This document shows, one piece after another, positions 6,527 to 13,364 of a stretch of DNA of 13,544 bases. A program made the translations under genes and the position numbers. This DNA is from Candidatus Aminicenantota bacterium (GTDB lineage: Bacteria; Acidobacteriota; Aminicenantia; Aminicenantales; Aminicenantaceae). The notes beneath the pieces are model-generated. The model was given only the letters and a program-made list of their open reading frames with translations. It searched no databases and had not been told where the DNA came from. Positions within the stretch are counted from its first letter, which is position 1. The number at the start of each line of letters is the position of its first letter. The DNA lies in assembly GCA_030620655.1 (NCBI GenBank), contig JAUXEH010000042.1, positions 1-13,544 on the forward strand, read 5' to 3'.

Positions 6527-8556
6527 CTCACCCTCAGGATGCGCGTGACGCTGGCGGCTGCCCCGGTTGTCTTGTCTTCGGCCTTGATCTCCAGGGTGTA
6601 ATCCCCCGGCTCCAGTTCCGGCAGGTCCAGCTCGGCTAGGATGGTGTCGGTGGCGCCGCCCTCCTTTATCTCGAGGACGGAAAGGGAAAGTGGGACCGTA
6701 TCCGGAGAGTCGCCCCGCCTCAGAACCGCGGTGATGCCCGGTGCCTTCACATCGGTGTTGACCGCATACACCCTCATGACCGCCGTGATCTTCCGGGATC
6801 CGGGACGCAGAGTCTCGACCAGCGGTGTGAAATCTTGGGTCAGGAGGGGATAGATCCGGTCCAGGGAATGGATGTTTTCGTCCTTGGCTTCTGTTTTTTC
6901 ATCAAATCCGATGATGGAAGATCCCTGTCCGGGGATGAACAGGAGCGGGGGATAGAGCCTCATGCCCGACTCCCGGGCCTCGGGAATTGTGACCTCGACG
7001 GCCGCCACCGCTCCCCGGCCGCTCTCCAGGTTGCGGATGGCTACCCGGCAGTGGTATTGACCGGGTGGAAGGGCCGAGACCGTGTAAACGTAAAACTCCT
7101 GGGATTCCAGGGTATCCGGATCCAGCTTCCTGCGCTGGGTGTCGAGAATCAGGTTGTGTTCCTCATAGATCAGGGTCACCAGCTCGACCTCTCCGTCCAG
7201 GACTTCCTGAAGGTCCGCCTTTGGGATCCGGGAGAGCAGCACGACGTTGGGCTCGTCCGCCTCGGCGAAAGGCAGGGCCACGGCGGAGAAGCGCAGGGGT
7301 TCCTGGAACTGCGGATTGTCGCTCATGGCCAGGTCGAACAGCCGCAGCTGTTTCTCGAACCTCGTGAGCTTGGGGAAGGGTTTGGGATTGAGATAGCCCT
7401 GCTGGGCGATGACCTTGCTGCCCTTGCGCTCTACCTCGACCTTGAGCTCGTGGTATTTGCCATCAGCGGCCTCATCGGTGTAGTAGCCCAGAACGTAGTA
7501 GTTGCCGGTCATGGTGTGGAGTTCCTGGTTGATGCTCTCGTAGCGCTTGACGTCCCCGAAATACCTACCTCCAGAAAGCTTGGAGAGGTTCCTCAGCATG
7601 GAGTCACCGCGCTCGTCCGCAGTCTTGAAGAAGTGACGCGTGCCGTCGGTGTTGACGGTGTGGATCGGGCTCGAAGCTGTGGCGAATTCCTTGGCCATCT
7701 GGTTGACATTCTTCTGTATGAACGTGTCGCCCTGATAGAGCTGCCGGGGGAATCCCTGTGAGAAGAGCACCACGTTCTTGTATCCGGGGATGGTGCTCAG
7801 CGCCTTGGCCAGCTCCTCCATCTCTTCGATGAAATCGAAATCCTTGAGTTCCTTGGCGTCGCTTTCCGGGTTTCGTTCCGTACGGATGGATACGGGCAGC
7901 GCTGTGTAGCTCCGTGCCCCCACTCCTGTCCTGGCCTCCATCTCCGCTTCTCCTGCATCCTGTTCACCGCTCAACGTGAGGTCCCCGCGGCTCCTGGTCT
8001 GCCTCTGGAAAGGGTCGATCGTTCCGCCCCAGATCATCTCGTTAAAGTTGGATATGATCTCCCTGATCTGGGCATGATCTGTGCTGAGGTATTCGTGGAG
8101 GGCGATGCCCCGCAGCTGGGAGTAGACTAGGATTCCCACCTCATCCGTGGGCCTGACCTGGGTGTCCAGGAAATGCAGGGCCGCCTTCTTTGACTCGTTG
8201 AATCCGTCGACCTTCATGCGTGCCAGATCGAACAGGAAAAAGAATTTGCGGGGCAGTTGCGGTGGCCCCCCGAGAGCCGCGTCGGTTGGCACCACCTGAA
8301 GCAGGTGTTTCTCGAACTCGGTGACGGTCTGCGGCCGGCCGTTATCGGAGACGATGAAATCCGATATTTCCAGGTCGGTCACGGGCCTTCCGTCCTTGTC
8401 GAGCACATAGACCTGGATGAGCTTGAGCGTCACGGCCACCTCGTACTGGAGCTCGGCGTCCTGTGATCTCTCCTGGGTGCCCCCCGGGGCTGCCAAGAGT
8501 CCGATCACGAGTGGAAAGGCTGCAAGCCGCTGAAATAAGGTGTTTGGGTGTCTCAT
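6523..8556 (-). CDS. Exported VWFA-related protein (acidobacterial type), first tandem copy
   Basis: This is a paralogue of the next gene with the same order of parts and nearly the same length (677 residues). It has a signal peptide (to about residue 27), an N-domain with VAVTLKLIQVYVLDKDGRPV and DFIVSDNGRPQTVTEFEKHLL (about 40-86), and a VWA core from RKFFFLFD (103-110). The GNYYVLGYY motif is at 351-359, followed by KVIAQQGYLNPKP, and beta-rich C-terminal modules end in LEPGDYTLEIKAEDKTTG. The MIDAS position reads DLARM at 110-114 instead of DxSxS, so metal binding in the usual way is doubtful. A polar, Glu/Arg-rich insert at about 175-240 precedes ELAKALSTIPGYK, which is conserved in the other copy. 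GGAGG at 8568-8564, inside the last codons of the TonB-like gene, is 7 bases from the ATG. This is a strong ribosome site only 4 bases after the preceding stop. VWA domains usually mediate protein-protein contact; the role here is inferred to be in the envelope. Confidence 0.88.
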   Translation of the reverse strand: MRHPNTLFQRLAAFPLVIGLLAAPGGTQERSQDAELQYEVAVTLKLIQVYVLDKDGRPVTDLEISDFIVSDNGRPQTVTEFEKHLLQVVPTDAALGGPPQLPRKFFFLFDLARMKVDGFNESKKAALHFLDTQVRPTDEVGILVYSQLRGIALHEYLSTDHAQIREIISNFNEMIWGGTIDPFQRQTRSRGDLTLSGEQDAGEAEMEARTGVGARSYTALPVSIRTERNPESDAKELKDFDFIEEMEELAKALSTIPGYKNVVLFSQGFPRQLYQGDTFIQKNVNQMAKEFATASSPIHTVNTDGTRHFFKTADERGDSMLRNLSKLSGGRYFGDVKRYESINQELHTMTGNYYVLGYYTDEAADGKYHELKVEVERKGSKVIAQQGYLNPKPFPKLTRFEKQLRLFDLAMSDNPQFQEPLRFSAVALPFAEADEPNVVLLSRIPKADLQEVLDGEVELVTLIYEEHNLILDTQRRKLDPDTLESQEFYVYTVSALPPGQYHCRVAIRNLESGRGAVAAVEVTIPEARESGMRLYPPLLFIPGQGSSIIGFDEKTEAKDENIHSLDRIYPLLTQDFTPLVETLRPGSRKITAVMRVYAVNTDVKAPGITAVLRRGDSPDTVPLSLSVLEIKEGGATDTILAELDLPELEPGDYTLEIKAEDKTTGAAASVTRILRVR

Positions 8557-8560
8557 GGCA

Positions 8561-9505
8561 TTACCTCCGGATCATCTCTTCATGGCCTCGGCTGTGGCCG
8601 CTGGAGACGTCCTTGATGACCGGGCCTTCCCTCAGCCGGAACTCCACGGCCACGGCGAACACCGCCGGGATCGGGCGGCCCTGCTTGAGCACCGGTTCGT
8701 AGCGCCACTGCTTCAAGGCGTTATGCGCGGACCGCTCCAGTTCCGGGTGGGTGGAGATCAGTGTTGTGACCTTGGTCACGCGCCCTTGAGTGTCGATGCC
8801 GAGGTTGAGGATGACGGTCCCTTCCACGCGGGCCTCCCGCAGGCCGGCCGGGTATTCGGGCATCACTTCGCGCAGGGGGAGGGGCGGAGGAAGATATCCT
8901 TCGCCGCTGAAGCTGCCGGGCACCACATGCTCGCTTCCGGGGTCGACCTTCCTTCTGGACACGCTGATGGACAGGAAATAGGCGTGGCCGTTCTCCGGGA
9001 AACCCAGGACCACGGGCCAGTCATACTCGAGGTCGATCTCCGTGTCCAGCAGGTCCGGATTTTGCCCACCTGCCTCGGGACCCTGGAGCCGATTTACCTT
9101 GACCCTGAGCCTCAATCCCTGTGGGGAGACCTGCTCCGGATAGAAGGCGATGGGATAGTTCTGTTCGGACAGGGTGATGGTCCCTCCCAGGTTTGTCTTC
9201 TTCCCGTCCCAGATAAAGCGGCTGGTCGTGATGTGATTGACGCTGCGGAGTTGATAGATATCGAAGAGCTCGGCCCGTATCGCGGCGATCAGTCCCTGTT
9301 CCGTTCGGAGCCTGGCCGGATCGTTGGACACGAGGAGCGGAGCGATAAAGGACGAGACCACGACATCGGAACCCGCGACCGGGGCCTGCCTCGATCCCTT
9401 GAAGAGCCGGGCCTCGATGATGATGTCCTGGGCGGTCAAGGCCGGGGCCAGAGCCCCGCAGGCCAGGACGGATATCAGGGCGATTGTTTTGAATGCGCGC
9501 ATCAT
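8561..9505 (-). CDS. Exported protein with TonB C-terminal domain and a novel-looking N-terminal domain
   Basis: The 314-residue product has a cleavable-looking signal peptide (cleavage likely after ALTAQ near residue 26). An N-terminal region of about 27-185 that I do not recognise is mostly beta-strand in character, with KTNLGGTITLSEQ near 103 and DTEIDLEYDWPVV near 154. A TonB C-terminal domain occupies about 208-293. The latter is clear: it starts at a PPPLP/MPEYP stretch, then VEGTVILNLGIDTQGRV, then HPELERSAHNALKQWRYEP and a closing VAVEFRL strand. In classical TonB this domain contacts outer-membrane receptors while an N-terminal helix and Pro-rich arm link it to ExbB-ExbD. Here the N-terminus looks like a signal peptide and there is no long Pro-rich arm, so energy transduction is unlikely; a periplasmic structural or sensing role is the inference. 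A polar, Ser/His/Arg-rich tail follows the domain. The ATG overlaps the anti-sigma stop as ATGA. Confidence 0.88.
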   Translation of the reverse strand: MMRAFKTIALISVLACGALAPALTAQDIIIEARLFKGSRQAPVAGSDVVVSSFIAPLLVSNDPARLRTEQGLIAAIRAELFDIYQLRSVNHITTSRFIWDGKKTNLGGTITLSEQNYPIAFYPEQVSPQGLRLRVKVNRLQGPEAGGQNPDLLDTEIDLEYDWPVVLGFPENGHAYFLSISVSRRKVDPGSEHVVPGSFSGEGYLPPPLPLREVMPEYPAGLREARVEGTVILNLGIDTQGRVTKVTTLISTHPELERSAHNALKQWRYEPVLKQGRPIPAVFAVAVEFRLREGPVIKDVSSGHSRGHEEMIRR

Positions 9506-10002
9506 TCTCCCCCGCTGTCCTTACTCTGGACGAACCAGATGTAGGACCCGGATGAGGTTTGGAAGATATGGTGGCGGGCCTTTTTTCCTTGAACCTCGGC
9601 GAAGTTCACGGTGACACTGGCCGCAGCCGGGGCCGCGGCGGTCATCCCGGGTGCGGAAGAGACGGTGGACCTCTGCTGGATCAGGAGATTGGCGGCGATA
9701 AAGAGCGCTAGGCTCAACGCGGCCACGGCATACCGCCAGTGGATGAAACCCGGTGCGCCGGCCCGGATCTTTTCGGATTCCGGCTCGGATCGGGAAGCCA
9801 AGATCTTCGCCTTGACACGAGGCCAGAGGCTGGGCTCCTGCCTGATCCAGGGCGGGATCTCCGCTGCGGCGCGGGCGGTCGGCTCACCCAGGGCAAGATC
9901 CCGGCAGCAGCGCGGGCACTCGGCCATGTGCTTCCGGAGTAGCCATCCCCGTAAAGATTGGATGGGAAGCAGCACATACAGGACCTCGCAGAGTCTACAC
10001 AT
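9502..10002 (-). CDS. Zinc-finger anti-sigma factor, membrane-anchored
   Basis: This protein would bind and hold the upstream ECF sigma factor at the cytoplasmic face of the inner membrane. Its 166 residues begin with CxxC (Cys2, Cys5) followed by HMAECPRC, the HxxxCxxC zinc motif (His25, Cys29, Cys32) of zf-HC2/ZAS anti-sigma domains. One transmembrane helix is at about 90-108 (YAVAALSLALFIAANLLI). A short Ala-rich periplasmic stretch leads to a terminal segment (FAEVQGKKARHHIFQTSSGSY, then IWF, near 134-157) that resembles the short beta-hairpin tail of other ECF anti-sigma factors. The gene overlaps the sigma gene by 8 bp and has AAGGAG 7 bases upstream of the ATG, which fits coupled translation of a stoichiometric pair. 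The identification rests on zinc motif, topology and position rather than overall similarity. How the signal is released (proteolysis or conformational change) cannot be read from the sequence. Confidence 0.87.
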   Translation of the reverse strand: MCRLCEVLYVLLPIQSLRGWLLRKHMAECPRCCRDLALGEPTARAAAEIPPWIRQEPSLWPRVKAKILASRSEPESEKIRAGAPGFIHWRYAVAALSLALFIAANLLIQQRSTVSSAPGMTAAAPAAASVTVNFAEVQGKKARHHIFQTSSGSYIWFVQSKDSGGE

Positions 10003-10549
10003 CTTTATTCTCCTTCATCCATTTCCTGAGTTTGCGCCGGGCATTGAACAGATAAACCCGGGCCGTGCTTTCGGCGCAGTCAAAGATCTGGGCGATCTCG
10101 ACGGCGGTGTAGCCATCCCGGACTTTCAGGAGCAAAGCGATCCTCTCCCGGTCCTGGAGCCTACCCAGAAGCCGGTTGATGCCGTCCGAAAAATCGGGAT
10201 TGGAAAAATGGCTGTCACCTGAGCCATGGTCAAACTCCACCGCCGCCCCTTTCCTCATGTAGAGCATGAAGGACTTCTCTTTGCGGATCTTGTCCAGGCA
10301 CCGGTGATAGGCGATGGCATACAGCCAGTTCTTGAGGCTCCGGCTTGGGTCATACCGATCCAGATGGAGGAATGCCTGGACGAAGGCGTCCTGAGTGGCG
10401 TCCCGCGCTTCCTCCGGGTTCCGGAGGAGGCTCCAGCAAAGGGCCATCAAGGGTTCCTGATATCGGGTGACGATCATTTCAAACGCCTCGGTGTCGCCGT
10501 TCAGGCAGCGGGTGATGATCTCATTCTCTTCCATGAACGTGTCGTTCAT
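9995..10549 (-). CDS. ECF-type RNA polymerase sigma factor (sigma-70 family)
   Basis: This 184-residue protein directs RNA polymerase to a restricted set of promoters. Sigma region 2 spans about 19-92: DTEAFEMIVTRYQEPLM, the region 2.2 stretch EEARDATQDAFVQAFLHLDRY, and the region 2.3-2.4 stretch NWLYAIAYHRCLDKIRKEK, which contacts the -10 element. A 30-residue acidic linker follows. Sigma region 4 (about 126-178) has LLGRLQDRERIALLLKVRDG and the helix-turn-helix TAVEIAQIFDCAESTARVYLFNARRKLR. Regions 1 and 3 are absent and the size is that of the ECF class. The overlapping zinc-finger anti-sigma gene supports an SigE/RpoE-like regulatory pair. The start is uncertain: the ATG at 10549 has only AGG directly against it, and the ATG at 10534 has no Shine-Dalgarno. 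Region 2 begins after both, so function is unaffected. It is the first gene of the operon, so autoregulation is plausible but not shown. Confidence 0.95.
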   Translation of the reverse strand: MNDTFMEENEIITRCLNGDTEAFEMIVTRYQEPLMALCWSLLRNPEEARDATQDAFVQAFLHLDRYDPSRSLKNWLYAIAYHRCLDKIRKEKSFMLYMRKGAAVEFDHGSGDSHFSNPDFSDGINRLLGRLQDRERIALLLKVRDGYTAVEIAQIFDCAESTARVYLFNARRKLRKWMKENKDV

Positions 10550-10588
10550 CCTGTTTACGGCTGAGGCGTGGAAAACGTTTAACCTCTT

Positions 10589-10606
10589 TCATTCTAGCAA
10601 GAATGA
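10589..10606. promoter_or_regulatory. Palindrome overlapping the predicted -10 of the sigma operon
   Basis: TCATTCT and AGAATGA form a perfect 7-bp inverted repeat around a 4-base centre (AGCA on the plus strand). The right half on the minus strand contains most of the -10 hexamer TAGAAT. Such an arrangement fits an operator for a dimeric repressor. It could also fold as a short RNA hairpin at the end of the glycosidase transcript, but no T-run follows, so a terminator is less likely. Confidence 0.35.
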
Positions 10607-10620
10607 GGGGGCAGGTCTAA
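10591..10620 (-). promoter_or_regulatory. Candidate promoter of the sigma/anti-sigma/TonB/VWFA operon
   Basis: The minus strand shows TGCTAGAAT, an extended -10 with hexamer TAGAAT at 10596-10591. An 18-bp spacer separates it from TTAGAC at 10620-10615, a poor -35. Initiation would fall near 10584 and give a leader of about 35 bases. I saw no convincing ECF-type -35/-10 pair with a GAAC core here, so autoregulation is not supported by the sequence itself. The gap 10550-10645 contains only this candidate, the palindrome over it and a weak 5-bp inverted repeat. Confidence 0.4.
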
Positions 10621-10645
10621 GGGGTGACCTCTGTCAGGTTCGGCG

Positions 10646-13249
10646 TCAGTCTGGTGTGATCCGGACGAGGATCTTGTGTCCGGCCTCCAGACGCTTCTCT
10701 TCAGGCCACCGTTCTTCACCCACCCCGGTCAATCGGAAGGCCGCGAGACGCAGTCGGCCGTGATTGACCGTCAGTTCCGCTTCATACACGGTGTCCGAGG
10801 CGGAGATGCGGCAGCTCCCCCATGCGTCGCCTGTAGACCAGAAATAGATTCCCTCTCGAGGAGCGAAGCCCATGCTCCGTGACACGCCCGAGTAGCGGAA
10901 TCCGGCGAGGGCCGGGACCGCGGCCCAGCTGGCCATGGCGCGGGCATAGTGATGCCCGCATTCCGCCTCGTCAAAGGGATTGCGCTTGCGGCCGTCGTAG
11001 CGGTCCCGGATGTTGCGGATACAGAGCAGCCCCTCATCCTCCATCCCCTCGAACAGCATGCCCACGGCCGCGGCATACTCGAAACCGGTCATTACCTCCG
11101 TGAAATAGGGGAAAGGATTCTGGGGCCTTCCCTTGGGATAGCTGGCCATGAGCAGGGCCGACTCGCCCCCCAGGGCAAAGGAGCGCAGGCAGTTGAAGTG
11201 GTCGAAAAGGCCTTCCCGCAGGTTGTATTTCAAGATGCTTTTCAGGGTGGTCCGGACATGTTCCCGATCGGCCAGGTATCCTAATCCGCAGATGTGGGCC
11301 ATGTACTGCCCCACCAGTTGATCGACCAGGCAGCCTTTGCCCAGCTGGTAGTCGGGCTGCGTGGGGTCCGAGGCCCCCATCCCGATCAGCAGGCTGGGTG
11401 CGATCTCAGACCTGTCCTTCGGAGGACGGATCCGGTGCTCGTAGTATTCCCCGTTGAACAGGTGGGTGTCCATCCAGCGGCTGCCGCGCCGGTACAGGTC
11501 GCGGCAGGTGAGGGCGAAATCCTTTTCCCCCAGATAGGCCGCCATCTCTTCCACGGCCCGCAGCGCCCCCAGGTACCAGAAACCCATCTGGGGATTGGGC
11601 CCGTAATACTCCACATCCATGGTGTTATGCTGGGCCCCCTCCATGACACCGTCCTTGTCCGCGTCCCAGCCGCCGGGGATCCAGCAGAACTCCATAGCCT
11701 TCTTGGCAGAGGGCCAGGCCCGCTTGAGCAGGTCGTCGTCGCCGGACAGCTGCCACTCTCGGTAGAGCTTCATGAGGCACCCCATCTGGCCGTCGGCGGC
11801 GGCCTTGTTGAAGTTCTGCGCCCTTTCCAGGGGGAGCGAAACCCGGAAACTCATGAGCCCGGTGTCGTCGGTGGCGTGCATGAATTCCGTTTCCCGCATG
11901 GAGCGTGCCAGCTCACCGAAAAGATATGCCGTGGCCTGCTCATAGTTCCAGACGTGGGTGCAGGAGCCGTGACAGCATCCCCGGGTGTTGCTCGAGCCCT
12001 CGAACCCGAAGAAGCGTCCGTCGGCGGTGCGGAAACAGGTCTGGGAGCGGAGCGTACTCAGGTTGAAGAGGGCGGCCTCCTTGACCGCCGGAGGCAGAGA
12101 ACTTTGGCAGAATGTCTGCACGAATTCCACGGTCTTGCGCTCGAGCCCAGGAAGCTCGGGAACGACCTTCTCCGCCACATCCCAGGCATCGGAGTAGCGT
12201 GTGGTGTAATAGTTGCCGATGCGGTCGGCCTCGTTTCCTTCCGGGGTCCAGGTCATACGGTTGGGGAAATGCCAGGTCAGGAAAAAAGTCACCTGCCTGC
12301 TAGCCCCGGGGGCGATGTCGACCGCTGCGGATAGGGAGGCCATGGGGGTGTCGTCTTTCGGAGAGGCCCGTTCTACCAGGATGCCATCGCTGCTGAAGTC
12401 GTCCCAGAAGTCCAGGAAGGGCGTCCCCCATCCTCCGGGCAGCCAGGCGGTCCGGGAGGAGAGCACCTCCTCAGAGCGAGTGGTGAGGGCAATGGTTCCC
12501 CACTGCTCCGACTTGGGATCCACCCCTTCCGAGCTCATGAATATGCCCTGGATGCGGTCACTGCGGCGGAATTCGTTCCGGTTGTCTTTTCCGCCGGTGG
12601 CCATCGGGTCTCCGGTCCAGGTCTGTGCGACCTGTGAACCGTCGCGGCCGATGAAATTGGGCAGGCTTCCGCAGATGGCGGCGGTCAAGGGTGCGTCGGT
12701 CGTGTTCGTGATCTCGAAGCGGAGGACGGCGATGGGAATACCGCTTCGCTCCGCGTCCCCCGGTATCAGGGGGTTGAAGCCCTGGATCCGGATCCGGACG
12801 GGCATGTCCGGGTCGGATAGCTCCACCTGCCCCAGGGGATAGGCGGCGCTGAACGTGCATTCCCGGAAACGGGGCAGCCCGTGGTTGATTGTCGTGCTCC
12901 CGTGGCTGTTCTCGTAGGCCGAGAGCGGCAGGGGCCCTTCCAGGGCGCGTGTGCGCGCCCGGCCTTCTTCCGTCCGGGTAAAGATGGCAAAGAATGGCCC
13001 GTAGCGCTGTCCGATGTTTGGAGTAAAGCCCTTGGCCGGCCGGTTCATGATCTCCCAGTCTCGCAGGTCTCCCCGGCCTCCCAGGGACACAGTCCCGGTC
13101 CCGATCCCGCCCAGCGGCAGGGCGATCCGGTCTACATGATCTTTATCATAGGTCTTGAGGACCGGCCACTCCGTCTCCGAGGGCGCTAGATATCCGGTCA
13201 ATAGGATAACCGACAACACAATTCCTGAGAATCTAAGAAACAAGCTCAT
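10646..13249 (-). CDS. Secreted GH116-family (GBA2/DUF608-like) glycoside hydrolase
   Basis: This is a retaining beta-glycosidase of the GH116 type, related to non-lysosomal glucosylceramidase and bacterial beta-glucosidases/xylosidases. The 867-residue protein has a signal peptide (1 to about 23) with no lipobox, so it is probably periplasmic or secreted. The N-terminal beta-sandwich begins with LPLGGIGTGT (44-53) and DWEIMNRP (about 64-71). The catalytic alpha/alpha barrel follows from about 385, with GCCHGSCTHVWNYEQA around Glu437, the likely nucleophile. A second motif, HNTMDVEYYGPNP, holds Asp545, the likely acid/base. The expected DQTYD-GWx-GPSAYC form of GBA2 is replaced by this variant, so substrate specificity should not be copied from GBA2. 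Length and motif order fit the family. AGGAGG lies 5 bases before the ATG, fixing the start. Neighbours do not suggest a polysaccharide-utilisation cluster, though only one side is visible. Confidence 0.9.
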   Translation of the reverse strand: MSLFLRFSGIVLSVILLTGYLAPSETEWPVLKTYDKDHVDRIALPLGGIGTGTVSLGGRGDLRDWEIMNRPAKGFTPNIGQRYGPFFAIFTRTEEGRARTRALEGPLPLSAYENSHGSTTINHGLPRFRECTFSAAYPLGQVELSDPDMPVRIRIQGFNPLIPGDAERSGIPIAVLRFEITNTTDAPLTAAICGSLPNFIGRDGSQVAQTWTGDPMATGGKDNRNEFRRSDRIQGIFMSSEGVDPKSEQWGTIALTTRSEEVLSSRTAWLPGGWGTPFLDFWDDFSSDGILVERASPKDDTPMASLSAAVDIAPGASRQVTFFLTWHFPNRMTWTPEGNEADRIGNYYTTRYSDAWDVAEKVVPELPGLERKTVEFVQTFCQSSLPPAVKEAALFNLSTLRSQTCFRTADGRFFGFEGSSNTRGCCHGSCTHVWNYEQATAYLFGELARSMRETEFMHATDDTGLMSFRVSLPLERAQNFNKAAADGQMGCLMKLYREWQLSGDDDLLKRAWPSAKKAMEFCWIPGGWDADKDGVMEGAQHNTMDVEYYGPNPQMGFWYLGALRAVEEMAAYLGEKDFALTCRDLYRRGSRWMDTHLFNGEYYEHRIRPPKDRSEIAPSLLIGMGASDPTQPDYQLGKGCLVDQLVGQYMAHICGLGYLADREHVRTTLKSILKYNLREGLFDHFNCLRSFALGGESALLMASYPKGRPQNPFPYFTEVMTGFEYAAAVGMLFEGMEDEGLLCIRNIRDRYDGRKRNPFDEAECGHHYARAMASWAAVPALAGFRYSGVSRSMGFAPREGIYFWSTGDAWGSCRISASDTVYEAELTVNHGRLRLAAFRLTGVGEERWPEEKRLEAGHKILVRITPD

Positions 13250-13254
13250 GCGGA

Positions 13255-13260
13255 CCTCCT
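13255..13260 (-). promoter_or_regulatory. Strong ribosome binding site of the GH116 gene
   Basis: A full AGGAGG on the minus strand, 5 bases before the ATG at 13249. It is the longest Shine-Dalgarno match in the window and decides the start. Confidence 0.75.
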
Positions 13261-13286
13261 ATCTCATGTTTGTATCACACTGCGCC

Positions 13287-13316
13287 ATGATAGAAAAGAT
13301 GCCGGCAGCCTGTCTG
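13287..13316 (-). promoter_or_regulatory. Weak candidate promoter of the GH116 gene
   Basis: On the minus strand CAGACA (13316-13311, four of six consensus bases) and TATCAT (13292-13287, four to five of six) are separated by 18 bp, about 38 bases before the start codon. The gap 13250-13363 separates this gene from the preceding one, so a promoter is expected here, but the match is weak. Confidence 0.25.
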
Positions 13317-13346
13317 GTTGACGTTCTCCCCAGAATTTGGATAAGA

Positions 13347-13364
13347 GGGGTCAGGCCCGATCCC
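13347..13364. repeat. REP-like imperfect palindrome next to the propeller stop codon
   Basis: GGGGTCAGGCCCGATCCC on the plus strand is an 18-bp palindrome with 14 matching positions; the two mispaired positions become one G-U wobble plus one mismatch in RNA. Its edge shares one base with the TAG stop of the propeller gene. Reading plus it is followed by TATTTTT, like an intrinsic terminator, but no plus-strand gene precedes it. Similar GGGTCAGG-type palindromes occur as dispersed intergenic repeats in several phyla. Only one copy is visible here. Confidence 0.4.

Noticed and set aside
4715..6601. A 628-codon open frame on the plus strand opposite the second VWFA gene
   Set aside because: It lacks a ribosome site, has Gly/Gln/Asp-rich low-complexity composition, and is the mirror of a minus-strand gene with clear domains; GC-rich codon use leaves the antisense frame open.
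8540..9544. A 334-codon open frame on the plus strand opposite the TonB-domain gene
   Set aside because: Antisense shadow of a gene with a signal peptide and a clear TonB domain; the ATG has no Shine-Dalgarno.
10605..10640. Weak inverted repeat AGGTC/GACCT after the GH116 stop as a terminator
   Set aside because: Only 5 bp of stem with an 8-base loop and no T-run on the minus strand.
11294..12334. A 346-codon open frame on the plus strand opposite the GH116 gene
   Set aside because: Antisense shadow: no recognisable motif, composition rich in Gly, Pro, His and Val, and the minus strand encodes the catalytic domain with intact motifs.
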